From contig CP184673.1 in the NCBI GenBank assembly GCA_048814795.1, forward strand, positions 372,001-436,000: a DNA stretch of 64,000 nucleotides. The letters are read 5' to 3'. Shown here piece after piece: positions 24,136 to 33,339 of the stretch. This DNA is from Thermatribacter sp048814795 (lineage in GTDB: Bacteria; Atribacterota; Atribacteria; Atribacterales; Thermatribacteraceae). The notes under the pieces were generated by a model. That model was not told the DNA's origin and made no database searches. It saw only the letters and a list, made by a program, of their open reading frames with translations. Each line of letters begins with the position of its first letter. Within the stretch, counting starts at the first letter, position 1. A program made the translations under genes and the position numbers.

Positions 24136-25230
24136 ATGAAAATTGAAATCTCTCGAGAAGAACTAAAGAAAGCAGTGGCCAAAGTTTATAAAGGAATATC
24201 TTCAAAACCTCCTTTACCTGTTCTTTCAGGAATCCTTATAGAGACAATTGGCCCGGACCGGGTTAAACTTCTTGCTTCGGATCTTGAAATGGGCCTTTCT
24301 TTTGTGTCCCAAGCTTCTGTTCTGGAGGAAGGAAGTGTGGTAGCTCCTGGCAAGGTTCTTTATAACCTTTCCAGGCTTGCTAAAGAAAATTTAACCATTC
24401 AGGTTACAGGTAATGTTATCGAACTATCTTCTGGAAAAAGCTTTTATAAGCTGAGTGGTTTTCCAGCTCAGGATTTTCCATTATTTCCTCCTTTTCCAGA
24501 GAGTGAATACTACCTGATATCCGCAGATCAACTTAAGGAGGCAGTAATGCAAACCAGTTTTGCAGTTTCCAAAGATGAAACACGACCCCCCCTTACTGGT
24601 TTGCAATTTGGTTTTTTTGAGGATTACCTTGAATTAGCGGCTACTGACGGTCACCGTTTAAGCGTAAGTAGAGTTAAGACCCTTGGGTCGGGTAAAGGAG
24701 CGCAGGTTATTGTACCTCAAAAAGTAGCTATGGAAGTGGTTCGTTTGGCAGAAGAGGAGATAAAAGTAGCGATTGGCGAAGGAGAAATTTTATTTGAAAG
24801 CGGAGATTTAACTCTCTTTTCGAGACTCATTGAAGGTGAATTTCCCGAGTACAGACAGGTAATTCCAGATAACTTTATAGCCACTATCTTGGTAAGCAGA
24901 GAACTACTCCTTGAAGCTCTGGAGAGAGTTTCTGTGGTTGTTTCAGGTGAAATAGGTGTGGTGGATTTCGAGCTGGGCGATAACACACTTGTTCTATCCT
25001 GTGTTTCTCAGGAATGGGGAGTGGCTAAGGAGGAAGTTCCAGCTAAAATAAGTGGCCAGGGTACAAAAATTGCTTTCAACGTAAGATACCTCACCGATGC
25101 TTTAAGGGCAATATCCTGGGAGGAGATATCCATAGGCATAAGTGGCGAATTATCTCCTACTATGATTTTTGGTGAGGGAAAAGATTTTCAATACGTGCTC
25201 ATGCCAGTGACCACCCATTTAGAAGAATAA
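24136..25230 (+). CDS. dnaN: DNA polymerase III beta sliding clamp
   Basis: A 364-residue DnaN, the ring-shaped processivity clamp that loads on DNA and tethers polymerase III. Three repeated clamp domains are apparent; conserved parts include K-P-P-L-P-V-L-S-G-I, the central A-T-D-G-H-R-L-S and the C-terminal V-L-M-P-V. ATG 24136 has GAGGAG 12 bases upstream; TTG 24127 is too close to it. The stop overlaps recF by one base (TAATG). Confidence 0.97.
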   Translation: MKIEISREELKKAVAKVYKGISSKPPLPVLSGILIETIGPDRVKLLASDLEMGLSFVSQASVLEEGSVVAPGKVLYNLSRLAKENLTIQVTGNVIELSSGKSFYKLSGFPAQDFPLFPPFPESEYYLISADQLKEAVMQTSFAVSKDETRPPLTGLQFGFFEDYLELAATDGHRLSVSRVKTLGSGKGAQVIVPQKVAMEVVRLAEEEIKVAIGEGEILFESGDLTLFSRLIEGEFPEYRQVIPDNFIATILVSRELLLEALERVSVVVSGEIGVVDFELGDNTLVLSCVSQEWGVAKEEVPAKISGQGTKIAFNVRYLTDALRAISWEEISIGISGELSPTMIFGEGKDFQYVLMPVTTHLEE

Positions 25231-26309
25231 TGTATTTTGAAAAACTCACTCTTCTAAACTGGAGGAATATAGAAGATACAGAGCTTACTTTTGGAAATCG
25301 TTTTAACGTTTTTTGGGGAGGCAATGCTCAGGGTAAGAGTAATCTCTTAGAGGCTATATTTTTTTTAGGACGGGGTTTTTCACCCCGCAGAAACCGCAAC
25401 GAGGATCTAATCCGCTGGGGAGAGAATCAGGCTTATCTCGGTGCGACTATTAGAGACGGAGAGTTGTTTTTTAGAAAAGAAGTTAGAATAAGCTTGGAAG
25501 GAAGAGACTGGAGGTTGGATAACCGGAGAGAGAAGAGAAGAGATTATGTAGTAGGTTATTTTCCCGACGATTTGGAGATAATTTCTGGTAATCCTTTTAA
25601 AAGGCGCCAATTTCTGGATGAAGCTATTGCTTTTATTTCTCCGACCTACAAACTTCTCTTGAAAACCTATGAAGATATTCTTCAGCGGAGAAATTACCTT
25701 CTTAAGCAACCCATCAGCCGAGAATTGCTCGATGTGTACACCGAAAAGATAGCAGAGGTGGGTTCCAGAATAGTTAAAGCTCGTTTAAAATACCTGACTT
25801 TGTTGTCAACCTTTTTTGAGGAATATTGCAGGAGGATAGAAAGTAACACCAGTGAAGTTTTTTTAAAGTATCGCACTTCGGGATATACCATAGGCAAGGA
25901 AATAGAAATTAAGGATTCTCTGTTTAAGAGTCTCGATAGCTGTTTTTCTCTCGACGTGGAAAGAGGTTTTACTTCCTGTGGTCCTCACCGTGATGACCTG
26001 GAATTTATCAGAGAGGGTAAAAGTCTGAGAGGTTTTGCTTCCTGGGGAGAGCTTAAAACTCTTGCTTTAGCTCTACGTCTTGCTGAGGCGAGTGTGATAA
26101 AATCTACCAAGGGTTACAGAGTTATTGTATTGTTGGATGACGTGTTTTCTGACCTTGATGAAGAAAGAAGACAATTTTTACTTAAAGATGTTTTTCAGGA
26201 GGAACAGGTGTTTATTACAACTACTGAACGGGACTGGAAAAGTTTCTTGCCCCGGGGAGAGATTAGAAGTTTCCATCTGGAGAAAGGTAGAGCAGTGAAA
26301 GATGTTTGA
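25230..26309 (+). CDS. recF: RecF recombination-mediator ATPase
   Basis: A 359-residue RecF, an SMC-like ATPase that helps load RecA at gaps. Walker A is G-G-N-A-Q-G-K-S-N at residues 30-38, the signature region holds R-G-F-A-S-W-G-E-L-K-T, and Walker B/D-loop is L-L-D-D-V-F-S-D-L-D. R-N-I-E-D-T and the F-x-P-x-D-L-E-I-I-S-G-x-P segment are family-typical. It overlaps dnaN by one base and the DUF721 gene by 8 bases. Confidence 0.96.
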   Translation: MYFEKLTLLNWRNIEDTELTFGNRFNVFWGGNAQGKSNLLEAIFFLGRGFSPRRNRNEDLIRWGENQAYLGATIRDGELFFRKEVRISLEGRDWRLDNRREKRRDYVVGYFPDDLEIISGNPFKRRQFLDEAIAFISPTYKLLLKTYEDILQRRNYLLKQPISRELLDVYTEKIAEVGSRIVKARLKYLTLLSTFFEEYCRRIESNTSEVFLKYRTSGYTIGKEIEIKDSLFKSLDSCFSLDVERGFTSCGPHRDDLEFIREGKSLRGFASWGELKTLALALRLAEASVIKSTKGYRVIVLLDDVFSDLDEERRQFLLKDVFQEEQVFITTTERDWKSFLPRGEIRSFHLEKGRAVKDV

Positions 26310-26616
26310 GGAGGAAGGTACGACTCGTTTTTTTGATAAAGAACCTGTTTTGGTCGGTAGAATCTTAAGGGAAGTGCTTGAAAAGCAGGGATTATCTAAT
26401 AAAATAGCCGTTTACCAGGCGGTTAGCAGGTTTCAAGATTTTTTCCCAGATATGGCTTCCTTTTGTGAAGCCTTGCGTTTTACGGAAGGCACTCTTTATA
26501 TAAAGGTTAAGGAACCAACCCGGGTATTCGAAGTGAGGGGTCGGGAGAACGACATTAAGGAAAGATTTAAAAAAGAAGGAATTATCGTTGCTAGACTGAA
26601 AATAATCTGTGGTTAA
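26302..26616 (+). CDS. DUF721 (DciA-related) protein
   Basis: A 104-residue protein with the compact alpha/beta pattern of DUF721: an N-terminal helix (V-G-R-I-L-R-E-V-L-E), a central strand pair (L-Y-I-K-V-K) and a C-terminal helix-strand (A-R-L-K-I-I). Genes of this family often lie between recF and gyrB, as here, and some members load the replicative helicase (DciA). The match is based mainly on position, size and pattern, so the name is tentative. Confidence 0.7.
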   Translation: MFEEEGTTRFFDKEPVLVGRILREVLEKQGLSNKIAVYQAVSRFQDFFPDMASFCEALRFTEGTLYIKVKEPTRVFEVRGRENDIKERFKKEGIIVARLKIICG

Positions 26617-26634
26617 TGAGGTGAAGCTGGTTCT

Positions 26635-28545
26635 ATGAAAATGAACGAGAGCGATTCCTTATATAGCGCAGAAAAAATAAGGGTTCTGGAGGGCCTCGAC
26701 GCAGTAAGAAAGCGTCCGAGCATGTATATTGGCAATGTCGGCCTGGAGGGCTTACACCACCTCGTTTTCGAAGTGGTGGACAACAGCGTTGATGAGGCAC
26801 TCGCTGGTTACTGTGATGAAATAAAAGTCTTTTTGCACCCGGATGGTAGTGTCACAGTTTGTGATAATGGAAGAGGTATCCCCATCGATATACATCCTGA
26901 AACAGGAAAGCCGGCTGTTGAGGTGGTGCTCACCAAGCTTCACGCTGGTGGGAAGTTTGATAAAGGTGTGTACAAGGTTTCTGGTGGTTTACACGGAGTT
27001 GGTATCTCTGTAGTTAATGCTCTATCTGAGTGGCTGGAAGTTGAAGTTGCACAGGCAGGAAAAGTATGGAAACAGAGGTATCAAAGAGGAATACCTATTG
27101 AAGATCTTAAACCAGTTGGCGTTGCAGACCATCCAGGTACCAAAATCCGCTTTAAACCGGATCCCGAAATTTTTCAGGATACTAATTTTCACTTTGATAT
27201 TATTGCTCAACGCCTTAAAGAACTTGCTTTTTTAAACGAAGGATTAAAAATACAACTGGTTGATGAACGTAGCGGTAAGGAACGCAAGTACCACTTTAAA
27301 GGTGGTATTAAGTCCTTGGTGGAACACCTGAACCGGGGCAAAAACACCATTCATGCGGAGCCCATTTATTTTTCGGAAAATAGAGACGATATCAAAGTAG
27401 AGGTGGCTCTGCAGTATAATGACGGTTATCTCGAAAACGTACTTTCTTTTGCCAACAATATTCGTACCGCAGAAGGCGGCACTCACGTCATGGGCTTTAA
27501 AACAGCCCTGACTCGAGCAATCAATGATTATATTAGCCGGTATGAGCTGGTTAAGACCAAGGAAGAGTATCCTAACGGTAGTGATGTTAGAGAAGGCTTG
27601 TGCGCTGTAGTGAACGTCCTTCTTCCAGAGCCTCAATTTGAAGGTCAAACTAAAACCAAGCTGGGTAACTCCAAACTAAAAAGCCTGGTAGAAGAGTTAA
27701 CCTTCAAGTTTCTTTCTGCCTTTTTTGAGGAGAATCCAGGTGTTGCACGCTCTATTGTAAATAAAGTTCTGCAATCTGTTAAGGCTCGCCAGGCAGCTCG
27801 TAAGGCTCGGGAAATAGCCCGCAAGAAAAATAGTATTGAATCTACCACTTTACCTGGAAAACTGGCCGATTGTGTCGAGAAAGATCCGTTGAAGTCAGAA
27901 ATATTTATTGTGGAGGGGGACTCTGCAGGTGGTTCAGCTAAACAGGGCAGAGACCGCCAGTTCCAGGCTATAATGCCTTTGCGAGGTAAAATCCTCAATG
28001 TGGAAAAAGCCAGTATGAGTCGAATCCTGTCGAGTGAGGAGATTCGAAACATAGTGGCAGCACTGGGTTGTGGTTTGGGGGCCGATTTCTCGGAGAAAAA
28101 ACTGAGATATCACAAGATAATTATTATGACCGATGCAGATGTTGACGGAGCTCATATCCGTACTTTACTTTTAACCTTTTTCTATCGTTATATGAGGCCG
28201 CTTATAGAAGAAGGCTATATATATATTGCTTTACCTCCCCTTTACAGGGTGCGGGAGGGAAAAAACGACTATTACGCCTATAGTGATCAGGAGCTGGAAT
28301 CTTTGTTGAAAAATTTGAAAGGAAAAAAGTATTCCATTCAGCGTTACAAGGGTCTTGGAGAGATGAACCCCGAGCAGTTGTGGATGACTGCAATGAACCC
28401 TGGAACCAGGACTCTTAAGAAAGTCACTCTTGAAGATGCTCTGGAAGCTGAAGAAATCTTCAGTATTTTAATGGGAGATGCAGTCGATCCAAGGCGCGAA
28501 TTTATTCGTGAGCATGCCCGGGAAGTGATTAATCTCGACATTTAG
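26635..28545 (+). CDS. gyrB: DNA gyrase subunit B
   Basis: A 636-residue GyrB, the ATPase subunit of gyrase that drives negative supercoiling. The GHKL ATP site has E-V-V-D-N-S-V-D-E-A, D-N-G-R-G-I-P and the G-G-L-H-G-V-G lid; the TOPRIM metal site has E-G-D-S-A-G-G-S and D-A-D-V-D-G-A-H-I; Q-R-Y-K-G-L-G-E-M-N is near the C terminus. Length matches the short (Gram-positive-like) type without the extra domain of E. coli. The start is ATG 26635 (alternative 26641). gyrA follows 21 bases later. Confidence 0.98.
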   Translation: MKMNESDSLYSAEKIRVLEGLDAVRKRPSMYIGNVGLEGLHHLVFEVVDNSVDEALAGYCDEIKVFLHPDGSVTVCDNGRGIPIDIHPETGKPAVEVVLTKLHAGGKFDKGVYKVSGGLHGVGISVVNALSEWLEVEVAQAGKVWKQRYQRGIPIEDLKPVGVADHPGTKIRFKPDPEIFQDTNFHFDIIAQRLKELAFLNEGLKIQLVDERSGKERKYHFKGGIKSLVEHLNRGKNTIHAEPIYFSENRDDIKVEVALQYNDGYLENVLSFANNIRTAEGGTHVMGFKTALTRAINDYISRYELVKTKEEYPNGSDVREGLCAVVNVLLPEPQFEGQTKTKLGNSKLKSLVEELTFKFLSAFFEENPGVARSIVNKVLQSVKARQAARKAREIARKKNSIESTTLPGKLADCVEKDPLKSEIFIVEGDSAGGSAKQGRDRQFQAIMPLRGKILNVEKASMSRILSSEEIRNIVAALGCGLGADFSEKKLRYHKIIIMTDADVDGAHIRTLLLTFFYRYMRPLIEEGYIYIALPPLYRVREGKNDYYAYSDQELESLLKNLKGKKYSIQRYKGLGEMNPEQLWMTAMNPGTRTLKKVTLEDALEAEEIFSILMGDAVDPRREFIREHAREVINLDI

Positions 28546-28566
28546 CTTGTTCTTGGGAGGCTTGAG

Positions 28567-31002
28567 ATGTCTGAAACAACCAATAATCGAGGAGAACGTA
28601 TTGTAACGGTCGACATAAAGGACGAAATGCGGGAAGCCTATCTGAGTTACGCAATGAGCGTAATTGTAGGACGGGCTCTCCCAGATGTTCGGGACGGATT
28701 GAAGCCGGTCCAGAGACGCATACTTTATTCCATGTATGAGATGGGTCTTCGCTCCACTCAGGCGTACCGCAAGAGTGCTCGAGTGGTGGGTGATGTGCTT
28801 GGAAAATATCATCCTCACGGGGATATGGCAGTTTACGATGCGTTGGTACGCATGGCTCAGGATTTCACTTTCCGATATCCCCTGGTTGATGGTCATGGCA
28901 ACTTTGGTTCCATAGACGGAGATCCCCCAGCAGCCATGCGTTATACCGAAGTTAGGATGGCTCCTATTGCTGAGGAGATGTTGCGGGACATTGAAAAGGA
29001 AACCGTAGACTTTATGCCTAACTTTGACGAGTCAGCACAGGAACCAGTTGTTCTTCCGGCTTCCTTTCCTCAACTTCTGGCCAATGGTGCTTCAGGAATT
29101 GCCGTGGGGATGGCCACCAATATACCACCTCATAACCTTTCTGAGTTGATTGACGGTGCCCTACTGCTCATCGACCGGCCTGAAAGCAGCTGGAAAGAAC
29201 TTTTAAAGGTCATACCGGGTCCTGATTTTCCCACCTGTGGGAAGATAATTGGGAGAAAAGGCATCAAAGATTATTTTCATACTGGTCGGGGTAGGCTGGT
29301 TATAAGAGGAGAAGCCGAAGTCGAGGAAACTGGCAAAGGCAGAAAGGCGATTGTTATTAAAGAACTTCCCTATCAGGTTAACAAAGCAAGTTTGGTTGAG
29401 CACATAGCCCGGCTTATTCAGGAGAAAAAGCTTAACGATGTAAGTGAGGTCCGGGATGAATCGGATCGAGAAGGAATACGTGTAGTTTTGGAACTCAAAA
29501 AGGGAGCTAACCCTCAGTTTATCCTCAATTACCTTTATAAACATACTGCCCTGCAGGTTAGTTTTGGGGTTATCCTCCTTGCTCTGGTGAATGGCAGGCC
29601 TGAAGTAATGGGCATGGCGGACGCTCTGCGCCACTTTATAGAACATCGCAAAGAAGTTGTTCTGCGCAGGAGCACCTTTGAATTGCGTCGGGCCGAAGAA
29701 AGGGTTCATCTTTTAGAAGGTTTTCTGAGAGCTCTGGACATGATAGATATGGTGATTGAGACCATCCGTAGTTCCAGTAAAGTGGAGGAAGCGAAAGAAA
29801 GGTTGATGACCCGCTTCGATTTCACTGAAAGGCAAGCTCAGGCAATTCTTGAGATGCGTCTTCAGAGGTTGGTGGCTCTGGAAAGGGAAAAGCTTCAGAA
29901 AGAATACGAGGAGCTTCTTCAGAAAATTCAAGAGCTTCAAAAAATCCTTTCCGATCAGAGAACCCTTTTTGAGGTTATCAAGAAGGAACTACGAGAGATC
30001 AAGGAAAAGTTTGGAGACCCGAGGAGGACTCGAATTGTTGAAGAAGAAGAAACCATCGAAGAAATAGACCTGGTTCCTGAAGAGGATATAGTCATCACCC
30101 TGACCCGGGATGGCTATGTTAAAAGAGTTGCCCTTGATGCTTATCGTCGCCAGGGAAGAGGCGGCAAGGGTGTATCGGCAATGAACATCAAGGAAGAAGA
30201 TGCTGTAAACCAGGTTGCTGTTTCCACTACCCTGCACCGGGTACTTTTCTTCACCAGCAAGGGCAGATCTTTTCAGCTTTTGGCTTATCAACTTCCCGAA
30301 GCGAGTCGCCAGGCTAAGGGAACTCATCTGGTTAACTTGCTTCCCCTTGAAGAGGGAGAGCGAGTGTTCTCTTTTCTAACCCTCAAGGACTTTGGAGTGG
30401 CTCGCTATCTTTTCATGGTTACCAATCGAGGAAAGGTTAAACGACTGGATCTTCTGGAGCTGGTTTCTATTACTCGTAGGGGTATACGGGTAATCAACCT
30501 TGGTGAAGATGAAGAGCTTTCTCGCGTTTTCCTGACCTCCGGCAACGAGGAAATTCTTGTGGTTAGTGCGGGTGGTTATGCTATTCGTTTTGCAGAGAAA
30601 GAGGTACGCCCCATGGGACGCAGTGCTTCAGGGGTGAGGGGAATAAACCTGCGCGATGGTGATGAAGTAGTGGGTGCCTGCTCTCTGTCGGGAGCTTGCT
30701 TTGTGCTGGTAGTTTCTGAAAAAGGTAATGGTAAAAAACTGGACCTATCCGATTTCCCCTGCCATCATCGGGGAGGTAAGGGACTAAGAATTATGAAAAT
30801 TGGCCAGCGCACGGGCAAGGTGGTAGATATTTTGCCAATTTGTGAAGAGGGTGATGTTCTGGTTTCCACTCAGAAGGGAATGCTCATTCGCATAAACAGT
30901 TTGGAAATACCCGTTCAGGGCAGAATTACCCAGGGTGTGCGCCTTATCAAGCTGGATCGAGGGGATTCCATTTCTTCGCTGGCACTGGTGGAAAAGGAAT
31001 GA
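28567..31002 (+). CDS. gyrA: DNA gyrase subunit A
   Basis: An 811-residue GyrA, the DNA breakage-reunion subunit. The catalytic tyrosine is Tyr126 in A-M-R-Y-T-E-V. The C-terminal beta-pinwheel holds a GyrA box Q-G-R-G-G-K-G (about residue 530) and a degenerate repeat H-H-R-G-G-K-G later, so it should wrap DNA as a true gyrase rather than topoisomerase IV. In the quinolone-binding segment H-P-H-G-D-M-A-V-Y-D the usual serine (Ser83 of E. coli) is methionine. Its stop codon overlaps the cobD start (ATGA). Confidence 0.97.
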   Translation: MSETTNNRGERIVTVDIKDEMREAYLSYAMSVIVGRALPDVRDGLKPVQRRILYSMYEMGLRSTQAYRKSARVVGDVLGKYHPHGDMAVYDALVRMAQDFTFRYPLVDGHGNFGSIDGDPPAAMRYTEVRMAPIAEEMLRDIEKETVDFMPNFDESAQEPVVLPASFPQLLANGASGIAVGMATNIPPHNLSELIDGALLLIDRPESSWKELLKVIPGPDFPTCGKIIGRKGIKDYFHTGRGRLVIRGEAEVEETGKGRKAIVIKELPYQVNKASLVEHIARLIQEKKLNDVSEVRDESDREGIRVVLELKKGANPQFILNYLYKHTALQVSFGVILLALVNGRPEVMGMADALRHFIEHRKEVVLRRSTFELRRAEERVHLLEGFLRALDMIDMVIETIRSSSKVEEAKERLMTRFDFTERQAQAILEMRLQRLVALEREKLQKEYEELLQKIQELQKILSDQRTLFEVIKKELREIKEKFGDPRRTRIVEEEETIEEIDLVPEEDIVITLTRDGYVKRVALDAYRRQGRGGKGVSAMNIKEEDAVNQVAVSTTLHRVLFFTSKGRSFQLLAYQLPEASRQAKGTHLVNLLPLEEGERVFSFLTLKDFGVARYLFMVTNRGKVKRLDLLELVSITRRGIRVINLGEDEELSRVFLTSGNEEILVVSAGGYAIRFAEKEVRPMGRSASGVRGINLRDGDEVVGACSLSGACFVLVVSEKGNGKKLDLSDFPCHHRGGKGLRIMKIGQRTGKVVDILPICEEGDVLVSTQKGMLIRINSLEIPVQGRITQGVRLIKLDRGDSISSLALVEKE

Positions 31003-32072
31003 GCAGGATTCACGGTGGTCGATTGTTCGAGGAAGAAGAGAAGCGGAGTTCCCCGCTTCTGGATTTTAGCTCCAGTATTAATCCCTGGGGTCCGCCTTCG
31101 GTTCTTCGTAAAAAATGGCCCAGCATGTGGCAGTGGGTGAGCACCTATCCTCCTCTGGATATCTCGCTATTCCAGAGATGGATTGCCCGGATATATGGCT
31201 TTCCCGAGAGAGCCATCCTTCCCTGTAATGGAGCCACCCAGGGTATTTATCTTTTGGGCCGGCTGCTGGAAGGAAGAAAAGTAACTATCATTGAGCCTTG
31301 TTTTACCGAATACACCTTTGCTTTTCGTATGGGAGGTAAGGAAATAGAGCACTTTTTCTATCTTGGAGATGGAGAAGTAGAAAGAAGCCTGAAGTCCCTA
31401 TTTGACACCTGTCCGGATATCATTGTTATGGGTAATCCTCCGAGCCCGTTTGGAAATCCCTATCCCGAGAGTTTTTTGAAAGCTGTGTGGGAATACGCTC
31501 TTGAAAAAGAACTATTTTTAGTAATAGATGAAGTTTTTCAGGAATTCATGGACGAGGAAACCTCTTTTTCTAAAAGAATTGAGGAGTATCAGCGCCTTTT
31601 TATAGTGCGTTCACTAACCAAATACTTTTCTATCCCTGGGTTAAGGGGAGGGTTTCTATTAACTCACCCTTCCAACGTTAATTTCCTTGAAGAGCATATC
31701 GAGCCCTGGTCGGTTAATGCTGTCCTGGCCTCGGCCCTCAAGATACTTTCTGAGAGCGATCTTTCGGCATTCCAGGAAACCACTCTTAAAAACCTCAAGA
31801 AAGAAAAGGAATACCTTGAAAAAAGCTGGGAAACCTTTTCTGACTTCACATTACTTTATCCCTCCCGGGTAAATTTCTACATGTTTCGAGTTCTGGATTC
31901 AGAAAGCGACCTCTATTCTTTCTTTTATCAAAGAGGGATATTGATCAGGAATCTGTCTGATTTCTGGGGATTGGACAGGAGCTTCTATCGAATTTCAGTG
32001 CGCACTCACTCTGAAAACAAGCGCTTTCTGGAAGTATTGGGGGAATTTGTAGATGAACTCAGAAGCTTTTAG
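30999..32072 (+). CDS. cobD: CobD-like L-threonine-O-3-phosphate decarboxylase
   Basis: A 357-residue PLP-dependent aminotransferase-fold protein of the CobD/HisC group. It opens with H-G-G and D-F-S-S-S-I-N-P-W-G-P-P, as CobD does, and has the PLP lysine Lys208 in S-L-T-K-Y-F-S-I-P-G-L-R and the ring-stacking region N-G-A-T-Q-G. CobD makes (R)-1-aminopropanol O-2-phosphate for the cobalamin lower loop. Presence of cobU, cobS, cbiB and pduX next to it favours CobD over histidinol-phosphate aminotransferase. It starts inside the gyrA stop (ATGA) and overlaps cobU by 20 bases. Confidence 0.88.
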   Translation: MSRIHGGRLFEEEEKRSSPLLDFSSSINPWGPPSVLRKKWPSMWQWVSTYPPLDISLFQRWIARIYGFPERAILPCNGATQGIYLLGRLLEGRKVTIIEPCFTEYTFAFRMGGKEIEHFFYLGDGEVERSLKSLFDTCPDIIVMGNPPSPFGNPYPESFLKAVWEYALEKELFLVIDEVFQEFMDEETSFSKRIEEYQRLFIVRSLTKYFSIPGLRGGFLLTHPSNVNFLEEHIEPWSVNAVLASALKILSESDLSAFQETTLKNLKKEKEYLEKSWETFSDFTLLYPSRVNFYMFRVLDSESDLYSFFYQRGILIRNLSDFWGLDRSFYRISVRTHSENKRFLEVLGEFVDELRSF

Positions 32073-32595
32073 CAAAAAAGTTCTTTTTATTGGGGGAGCA
32101 AGGAGTGGCAAAAGTTCTCTGGCCCAACAAAAAGTGGAAGAAGCGAGCCCCAGGCGGATTTATCTGGCAACTGGCGTGATAACTGACCAGGAAATGGCAG
32201 AGCGAGTGGCCCTGCATCGCAAAAAGCGTTTAGAAGGCTGGGAAACTCTTGAGGTACCCTTCGGTTTTCGGGAGATCGTTGATAGAAGTTTTTCTGGTTG
32301 CGGAGTATTGCTGGATTGCGTGACTTTCCTGGTGAGCAACTTGCTTCTCCGGGAAAAGGAGCCGGAAAAAGTTTTTACGGAAGTTACTGGAGAGCTGGAA
32401 CAACTCTTCAAAAAGCAGTTTCGGGAAGGCTTTTTTTTGGCTTTGGTCAGCAATGAAGTGGGTTGCGGGGTGGTTCCTGAAAGCTCCTTGGGCAGGCAAT
32501 TTCGAGACCTTCAGGGTAGGGTCAACCAGTGGCTTGCTCGGGAAGTTGACCAGGTTTTTTTAGTGGTTGCAGGAGTGCCGTGGAGGCTAAAGTAG
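32053..32595 (+). CDS. cobU: Adenosylcobinamide kinase / guanylyltransferase
   Basis: A 180-residue CobU. Walker A is G-G-A-R-S-G-K-S at residues 14-21; His55 in A-L-H-R-K-K-R-L is the likely guanylylated residue followed by W-E-T-L-E-V-P; L-L-D-C-V-T-F-L and V-S-N-E-V-G-C-G-V-V-P are family signatures. It phosphorylates adenosylcobinamide and transfers GMP to give adenosylcobinamide-GDP, the substrate of CobS. It overlaps both neighbours, so the block is tightly co-translated. Confidence 0.95.
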   Translation: MNSEAFSKKVLFIGGARSGKSSLAQQKVEEASPRRIYLATGVITDQEMAERVALHRKKRLEGWETLEVPFGFREIVDRSFSGCGVLLDCVTFLVSNLLLREKEPEKVFTEVTGELEQLFKKQFREGFFLALVSNEVGCGVVPESSLGRQFRDLQGRVNQWLAREVDQVFLVVAGVPWRLK

Positions 32596-33338
32596 ATTTT
32601 GTGCGCTGGTTGCGGCTTTTGAGGGTTGCAACTGCCTTTTTAACTGTTTTGCCATTGGCCAGAGAAGAAGATAGACCAGAAGAGATAGCAGCGTCGAGTG
32701 TTTTTTTTCCGCTGGTAGGCCTTTTGATAGGTAGCGGAGTTTACGGAGTATTTTGGGCAACTCGCTTTGTCTTTGGAGTCTCTTTTCTTCCCGTGCTTTT
32801 GGCTTTAACTGCCTGGGTTGTGTTTACTGGAGGTCTGCACCTTGATGGCCTGGCCGACGTAATAGATGCATTGGGGGCTCCGGTTTTTAGTAGAGAAGCA
32901 AGGGAACGCATTCTTAAGGATCCTTCTCTGGGTACCTTTGGGGCGATAACTCTTTTTCTGGTTCTGGCCTTCAAGTTTTTTCTTTTTTTAGAAATGCGGA
33001 ACTGGGAGATGATTTTACTGGCTCCTTTAGTAGCCAGGTTTTTTTTACTGGGAATTATTTGTTTTGGTCGTTATCTTCTGCGGAGATCAGGTCTGGGGAG
33101 TATTTTTTTAAATAAACCAGAGGGAAGCACCGCTTTTTGGGTGTGGTTGATCGTGATCGCTGTCTTGCTTGTTCTTTTTGGCAGAGCCTTTCTTTTTTTG
33201 AAAATTTGCCTGTGCTTTGTTATTATTTACTCATTCGTGAAAAAGGTTACTCGAGTACTGGGGTTTTTGAATGGAGATGTTATGGGAGCGGCAATAGAGT
33301 TGGGAGAACTGCTTTTTCTTCTGGCTGGGAGGATTTAG
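32580..33338 (+). CDS. cobS: Cobalamin synthase CobS
   Basis: A 252-residue integral membrane protein that joins adenosylcobinamide-GDP with alpha-ribazole (or its phosphate) to finish cobalamin. The family motif G-G-L-H-L-D-G-L-A-D-V-I-D-A is clear, as is the F-F-P-L-V-G-L-L-I-G segment and a C-terminal G-F-L-N-G-D-V-M-G-A. Five to six transmembrane segments are visible. GTG 32580 has CAGGAG six bases upstream and overlaps cobU by 16 bases. Confidence 0.95.
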   Translation: MEAKVDFVRWLRLLRVATAFLTVLPLAREEDRPEEIAASSVFFPLVGLLIGSGVYGVFWATRFVFGVSFLPVLLALTAWVVFTGGLHLDGLADVIDALGAPVFSREARERILKDPSLGTFGAITLFLVLAFKFFLFLEMRNWEMILLAPLVARFFLLGIICFGRYLLRRSGLGSIFLNKPEGSTAFWVWLIVIAVLLVLFGRAFLFLKICLCFVIIYSFVKKVTRVLGFLNGDVMGAAIELGELLFLLAGRI

Positions 33339-33339
33339 T

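Noticed and set aside
30950..31000. Cobalamin riboswitch ahead of the cob genes
   Set aside because: cobD starts inside the gyrA stop, leaving no space for an aptamer, and no B12-box-like sequence is visible upstream.
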